Of a stretch of DNA of 8,338 nt, positions 5,519-8,338 are shown piece by piece. The first letter of the stretch is position 1. Each line of letters begins with the position of its first letter. The DNA comes from an uncultured Lachnospiraceae bacterium (GTDB taxonomy: Bacteria > Bacillota > Clostridia > Lachnospirales > Lachnospiraceae), in the NCBI GenBank assembly GCA_947565255.1, contig CANOFI010000089.1, positions 1-8,338 on the forward strand. The letters are read 5' to 3'. Both the position numbers and the translations under genes were made by a program. The notes below the pieces were generated by a model. The model saw only the letters and a list, made by a program, of their open reading frames with translations, searched no databases and was not told where the DNA came from.

Positions 5519-6592
5519 ATGGAGCAGGAAAAAAAGAAGAAAGAGGCCGCACAAATTTTAGTGGTGGATGACACAGCGAACAACCGGTTTGCACTGCGGG
5601 ACATAATTCAGGAGATGGGACATCAGCCTGTTCTGGCTGAAAACGGCGTTCAGGCATTAAAAATTGTCGGAAGGCTCCATCCCCAGTTAATTATTCTTGA
5701 TGTAGCAATGCCGGAAATGGACGGCCATGAGTTCTGCAAATTAATGAAAGAAAATGCAAACACGAAAGATATCCCCATTATCTTTATTTCTGCTTTCGAT
5801 GACCCGTCGGATGTCGTGGAGGGATTCAATCTCGGCGGTGCGGATTATATTACCAAGCCCTTTATCCCGGAAGTCGTAAAGGCAAGGCTGAAGCTGCATT
5901 TAAAATTACGTGAGGCAAACAATGACCTGATGGAGGTCAACCGGCTTCTGCAAAGGTCAGTCAGCAAAAAGCTGCAGCAGCTGGAAATTGAAAAAAAGAA
6001 CATCTTATATGCATTAATCCGCGTAGCACGGGAAAATGCCTGCTATGACGAGAACCATATGGAACGGCTGAGTTATAACTGCCGGATTCTGACGGAGGCC
6101 ATGCAACTGTCAGCCGAATTCGGGCACCTGATTTCCGATAACTATATAGACACGATCGAAATGGCGGCGCCGCTGTGTGATTTGGGAAATGTGGCAATCC
6201 CTACCGAACTTCTGCAGAAAAAAGAATCCCTTCAGCCGGAAGAACTTACCACCATACGTAAGCATACGACAATCGGCGCCAAGATTCTTGAAGACATAAG
6301 CGATATGGGCGATTACAACGATTTTCTGCAGTTATCCATTGATATTGCCCATTATCACCATGAAAACTGGGACGGCAGCGGTTACCCCTGCGGAAAAAAG
6401 GAAACGGAAATCCCGCTCGCCGCACAGATTGTGTCCGTTGTAAGCGCTTACTGCGCCATGACGGAGGAACGCGTTTACCGCGGGCGCTACAATATCGAAG
6501 AAACATTAACGATTATGGAAGCCGATGCCGGAACAAAATTCAATCCGGAAATCTTTCAGATTTTACAGAAAATCTACCGGCAGCTGCACTGA
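5519..6592 (+). CDS. response regulator: receiver domain plus degenerate HD-GYP domain, 357 aa
   Basis: The receiver domain (about residues 12-130) is complete: acidic pair D17-D18, phospho-acceptor D61 in ILDVAMPEMDG, S91 in the switch position, and K113-P114. A charged helix (about 128-160) likely forms a coiled coil. The C-terminal part (about 162-355) is HD-GYP-like. It keeps E172, H180, H249 (KHTTIGAKIL) and HHENWDGSGYP (280-290). However, the HD pair reads C220-D221 (PLCDLGNVAIP), the usual Lys after it is N224, and the Asp expected in the VxDxYDAL segment is S309 (VVSAYCAM). In studied HD-GYP proteins these are metal ligands for cyclic di-GMP hydrolysis, so this one is probably inactive or altered. 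The ATG has AGGAG 7 bases upstream. It is followed after 74 bp by a histidine kinase, its probable partner. Confidence 0.93.
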   Translation: MEQEKKKKEAAQILVVDDTANNRFALRDIIQEMGHQPVLAENGVQALKIVGRLHPQLIILDVAMPEMDGHEFCKLMKENANTKDIPIIFISAFDDPSDVVEGFNLGGADYITKPFIPEVVKARLKLHLKLREANNDLMEVNRLLQRSVSKKLQQLEIEKKNILYALIRVARENACYDENHMERLSYNCRILTEAMQLSAEFGHLISDNYIDTIEMAAPLCDLGNVAIPTELLQKKESLQPEELTTIRKHTTIGAKILEDISDMGDYNDFLQLSIDIAHYHHENWDGSGYPCGKKETEIPLAAQIVSVVSAYCAMTEERVYRGRYNIEETLTIMEADAGTKFNPEIFQILQKIYRQLH

Positions 6593-6654
6593 CAGGACAC
6601 CCCGCAGCGTAATGTCTGGCTTTTATTCGGCAAACCTGCTTGTCTATTTATTTG

Positions 6655-6669
6655 GGAGGTCACACATTG
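6655..6669 (+). promoter_or_regulatory. ribosome binding site that sets a TTG start for the histidine kinase
   Basis: GGAGG (6655-6659) stands 7 bases before TTG (6667-6669). The reading frame from this TTG gives a membrane domain followed without a break by the kinase domains, and no ATG nearby has a comparable site. The next in-frame ATG (residue 33) would cut into the first membrane helix. The 74-bp gap from the previous stop has no visible terminator. Confidence 0.8.
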
Positions 6670-8338
6670 GGATTCTTTAATCAAAGCAAACAGAATGAGA
6701 GAGCGATCGAACGCATTGTCATTATTCTCTACAGCTTATATACCATTAATTTGTGTATCGGCATGATTCGAAGCGGTGAAAAGGCATGGATTACCGGTGT
6801 CATACTTGCGCTGGGCGCGGCCGGCTGGGGCATCTTTTTAAGCGGATACAGAACGTTCCGGGTTCGGTCCGCATTCACCTCCGCCTGCATCCAGTTCACA
6901 ATCATTCTGTGTTCCGCACACTTAGATAACCTGTCGGAGCTCATACCGACCTTTATGGTCCTGACAGTCATTATTGCACTGTACGGCCAAGTAAAGCTTT
7001 TGTGGTTTAGCCTGCTTACCGTGCTGTTCATCATTTTTTATCACGGCATCATCACCGATACCTTTATTAAGCAGTCGGGCGATGCACTTACCCTTCTTGC
7101 TTCACAGCTTGGCAATGTTATATGTCTGGAAATCGTTCTCTACATCTGGCTGAAAAACCGTGATGAAGCAACTGAGCATATTGATCACATCATTGATGCG
7201 CTAATCGATGCCGAGCAGGGCAAAGATGACTTTCTGGCAAATGTCAGCCATGAAATCCGCACACCTGTCAACACAATCTGCGGCATGAGTGAAATGGCAC
7301 TGCGTGAACAGGATATGGATAAAATTCGGGAAGAGCTCTTTGACATCCGGGATGCGGGACATAATCTGATGTCTCTGGTCAATGACATCTTAGATTTCGC
7401 CCAGCTGCAGCAGGACAAAATGGATATAGAAGAGGAATCGTACAGCATCACGTCCACCATTAATGATGTCATCAATATGGCGATGGCGCGCAAGGGCGAT
7501 AAACCAATTGAGCTGATTGTGGACTGCGACGCAGGTATTCCGTGCGAACTCATGGGCGATGAGAAAAAAATCCGCAGAGTCATTATGAATATCGTAGACA
7601 ACGCCATCAAATTTACAAATGAAGGAGGCGTTATCATCGGCATCCATTCCAGAAAAGAAGAGTATGGCATGAATCTGTGTGTATCCGTAAAAGATACGGG
7701 AAACGGTATTACGGAAGACAATCTGGAAAAGCTGTTTGTAAGCTTCAGCCAGGTCGATACAAAAAGAAACCGTCAAAAAGGCGGCGTAGGCCTGGGACTT
7801 GCCATTTCAAAAGCCCTGATTCAGAAAATGGGCGGTACCATTACCGTGCAGAGCCGCTTGGGTAAAGGCAGTGTTTTCCGATTTGTCGTTCCCCAGAGGG
7901 TGCTGAACGAAAACCGAATCGGACAGGTAGAAAACCGGCAGGAATTAAATATTGCCGCCTATTTTGACATGGAGCAGTTCGATATGATGACCATCCGCGA
8001 TGAATATTCCAAATTAATTCTGCATCTGGTGCAGCAACTTCAGGTCCGGTGCCACGTCTGCCGAAATCTCGCAGAATTAAAGCGCCGGCATGGCAATGAA
8101 GCGTTCACCCATATTTTCATCAGTCTGGAGGAATATCAGGAGGACGAGTCTTATTTTGACGAACTGACAAAATATACCAAGGTCATTATCGTGTTAGAAC
8201 GATACAACAATAAATATGTCACCAACCCGGACATCATACGGCTGTATAAGCCATTTTACATATTGCCGGTTGTATCAATCCTGAATGGAAATACCGGTTC
8301 CGGAGGCGGAAAACAGATGGTGCGCATAGGCAGGTTTA
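6667..8338 (+). CDS. membrane-bound (hybrid-type) sensor histidine kinase, 5' part, cut by window end
   Basis: The reading frame is open for 557 codons to the window edge. Residues about 14-162 contain roughly five to six hydrophobic helices (for example ERIVIILYSLYTINLCIGMI, VILALGAAGWGIFL, IPTFMVLTVIIALYG, LLWFSLLTVLFIIFY and VICLEIVLYIWL). These form a compact membrane sensor with no large outside domain. The dimerisation/phospho-acceptor box is FLANVSHEIRTP with H195. The ATP-binding domain has N308 and N312 (MNIVDNAIKF), D343-G345-G347 (KDTGNGI), an F-box near 356-360, and G373-G375-G377 (GGVGLGLA), ending near 411. Residues about 427-545 look like a pseudo-receiver: a strand HIFISLEEY (482-490) where the Asp should be, and K528-P529 near its end. 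A true receiver, and perhaps an Hpt domain, probably follows beyond the window; that is inference. It should phosphorylate the upstream response regulator or its own later receiver. Confidence 0.92.
   Translation, partial: MGFFNQSKQNERAIERIVIILYSLYTINLCIGMIRSGEKAWITGVILALGAAGWGIFLSGYRTFRVRSAFTSACIQFTIILCSAHLDNLSELIPTFMVLTVIIALYGQVKLLWFSLLTVLFIIFYHGIITDTFIKQSGDALTLLASQLGNVICLEIVLYIWLKNRDEATEHIDHIIDALIDAEQGKDDFLANVSHEIRTPVNTICGMSEMALREQDMDKIREELFDIRDAGHNLMSLVNDILDFAQLQQDKMDIEEESYSITSTINDVINMAMARKGDKPIELIVDCDAGIPCELMGDEKKIRRVIMNIVDNAIKFTNEGGVIIGIHSRKEEYGMNLCVSVKDTGNGITEDNLEKLFVSFSQVDTKRNRQKGGVGLGLAISKALIQKMGGTITVQSRLGKGSVFRFVVPQRVLNENRIGQVENRQELNIAAYFDMEQFDMMTIRDEYSKLILHLVQQLQVRCHVCRNLAELKRRHGNEAFTHIFISLEEYQEDESYFDELTKYTKVIIVLERYNNKYVTNPDIIRLYKPFYILPVVSILNGNTGSGGGKQMVRIGRF

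Noticed and set aside
5421..5561. 46-codon plus-strand ORF in the leader of the response regulator gene, out of frame with it (reads MIYASDFPAWKGKLL...)
   Set aside because: Its ATG lies just upstream of the transcription start expected from the consensus promoter, it has no ribosome binding site, and it runs into the response regulator gene in another frame. Probably chance.
7185..7721. 178-codon minus-strand ORF
   Set aside because: Antisense to the histidine kinase H, N and G1 boxes. The Ser/Ile-rich composition is typical of a shadow frame.

Overview
The window reads as chromosomal DNA of a strictly anaerobic Bacillota, most likely a Clostridia/Lachnospiraceae-type gut bacterium. The basis is two-gene 2-oxoacid:ferredoxin oxidoreductase, rubrerythrin, strong AGGAGG-type ribosome binding sites, a TTG start, and mid-range GC outside the left end. 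The taxonomic call is inference from gene content and signals, not from a marker gene.

Layout. (1) Bases 1-~1000 are visibly more AT-rich than the rest. They carry two minus-strand genes: an XRE-type helix-turn-helix regulator (243-917) followed by a very small protein (1-207) of a family I cannot assign with certainty. An AT-rich promoter/operator region lies upstream of the regulator. (2) Bases 1001-1162 hold an open plus-strand stretch without a start that reads like the C-terminal tail of a lost gene. It lies where the composition changes. (3) Bases 1225-5156 are one tightly packed minus-strand operon, transcribed right to left. First is a gamma-delta fusion subunit, then an alpha-beta fusion subunit of a 2-oxoacid:ferredoxin oxidoreductase (TGATG overlap), then a rubrerythrin 33 bp downstream. 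(4) Bases 5157-5518 are a divergent intergenic region with a perfect-consensus SigA-type promoter facing right. (5) Bases 5519-8338 hold a plus-strand two-component pair: a receiver + degenerate HD-GYP response regulator, then a multi-pass membrane hybrid histidine kinase that starts with TTG and runs off the right edge.

How the parts may work together. The oxidoreductase decarboxylates a 2-oxoacid to an acyl-CoA and reduces ferredoxin, using TPP and three [4Fe-4S] clusters. Such enzymes are typically oxygen-sensitive, and the rubrerythrin (diiron + rubredoxin domains) is a peroxide-reducing protein, so its place in the same transcript suggests built-in protection. The divergent sensor kinase/response regulator pair is probably a signalling operon. 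Nothing in the sequence proves that it controls the oxidoreductase. Its output domain has lost key HD-GYP metal ligands and may act by protein contact instead of hydrolysing cyclic di-GMP.

I see no rRNA, tRNA, CRISPR array, insertion sequence or recognisable integrase in the window. I did not find a clearly novel multi-gene system. The best second-look items are the degenerate HD-GYP domain, the internal start at the gamma-delta junction, the oxidoreductase-rubrerythrin operon, and the compositional boundary with a gene remnant.
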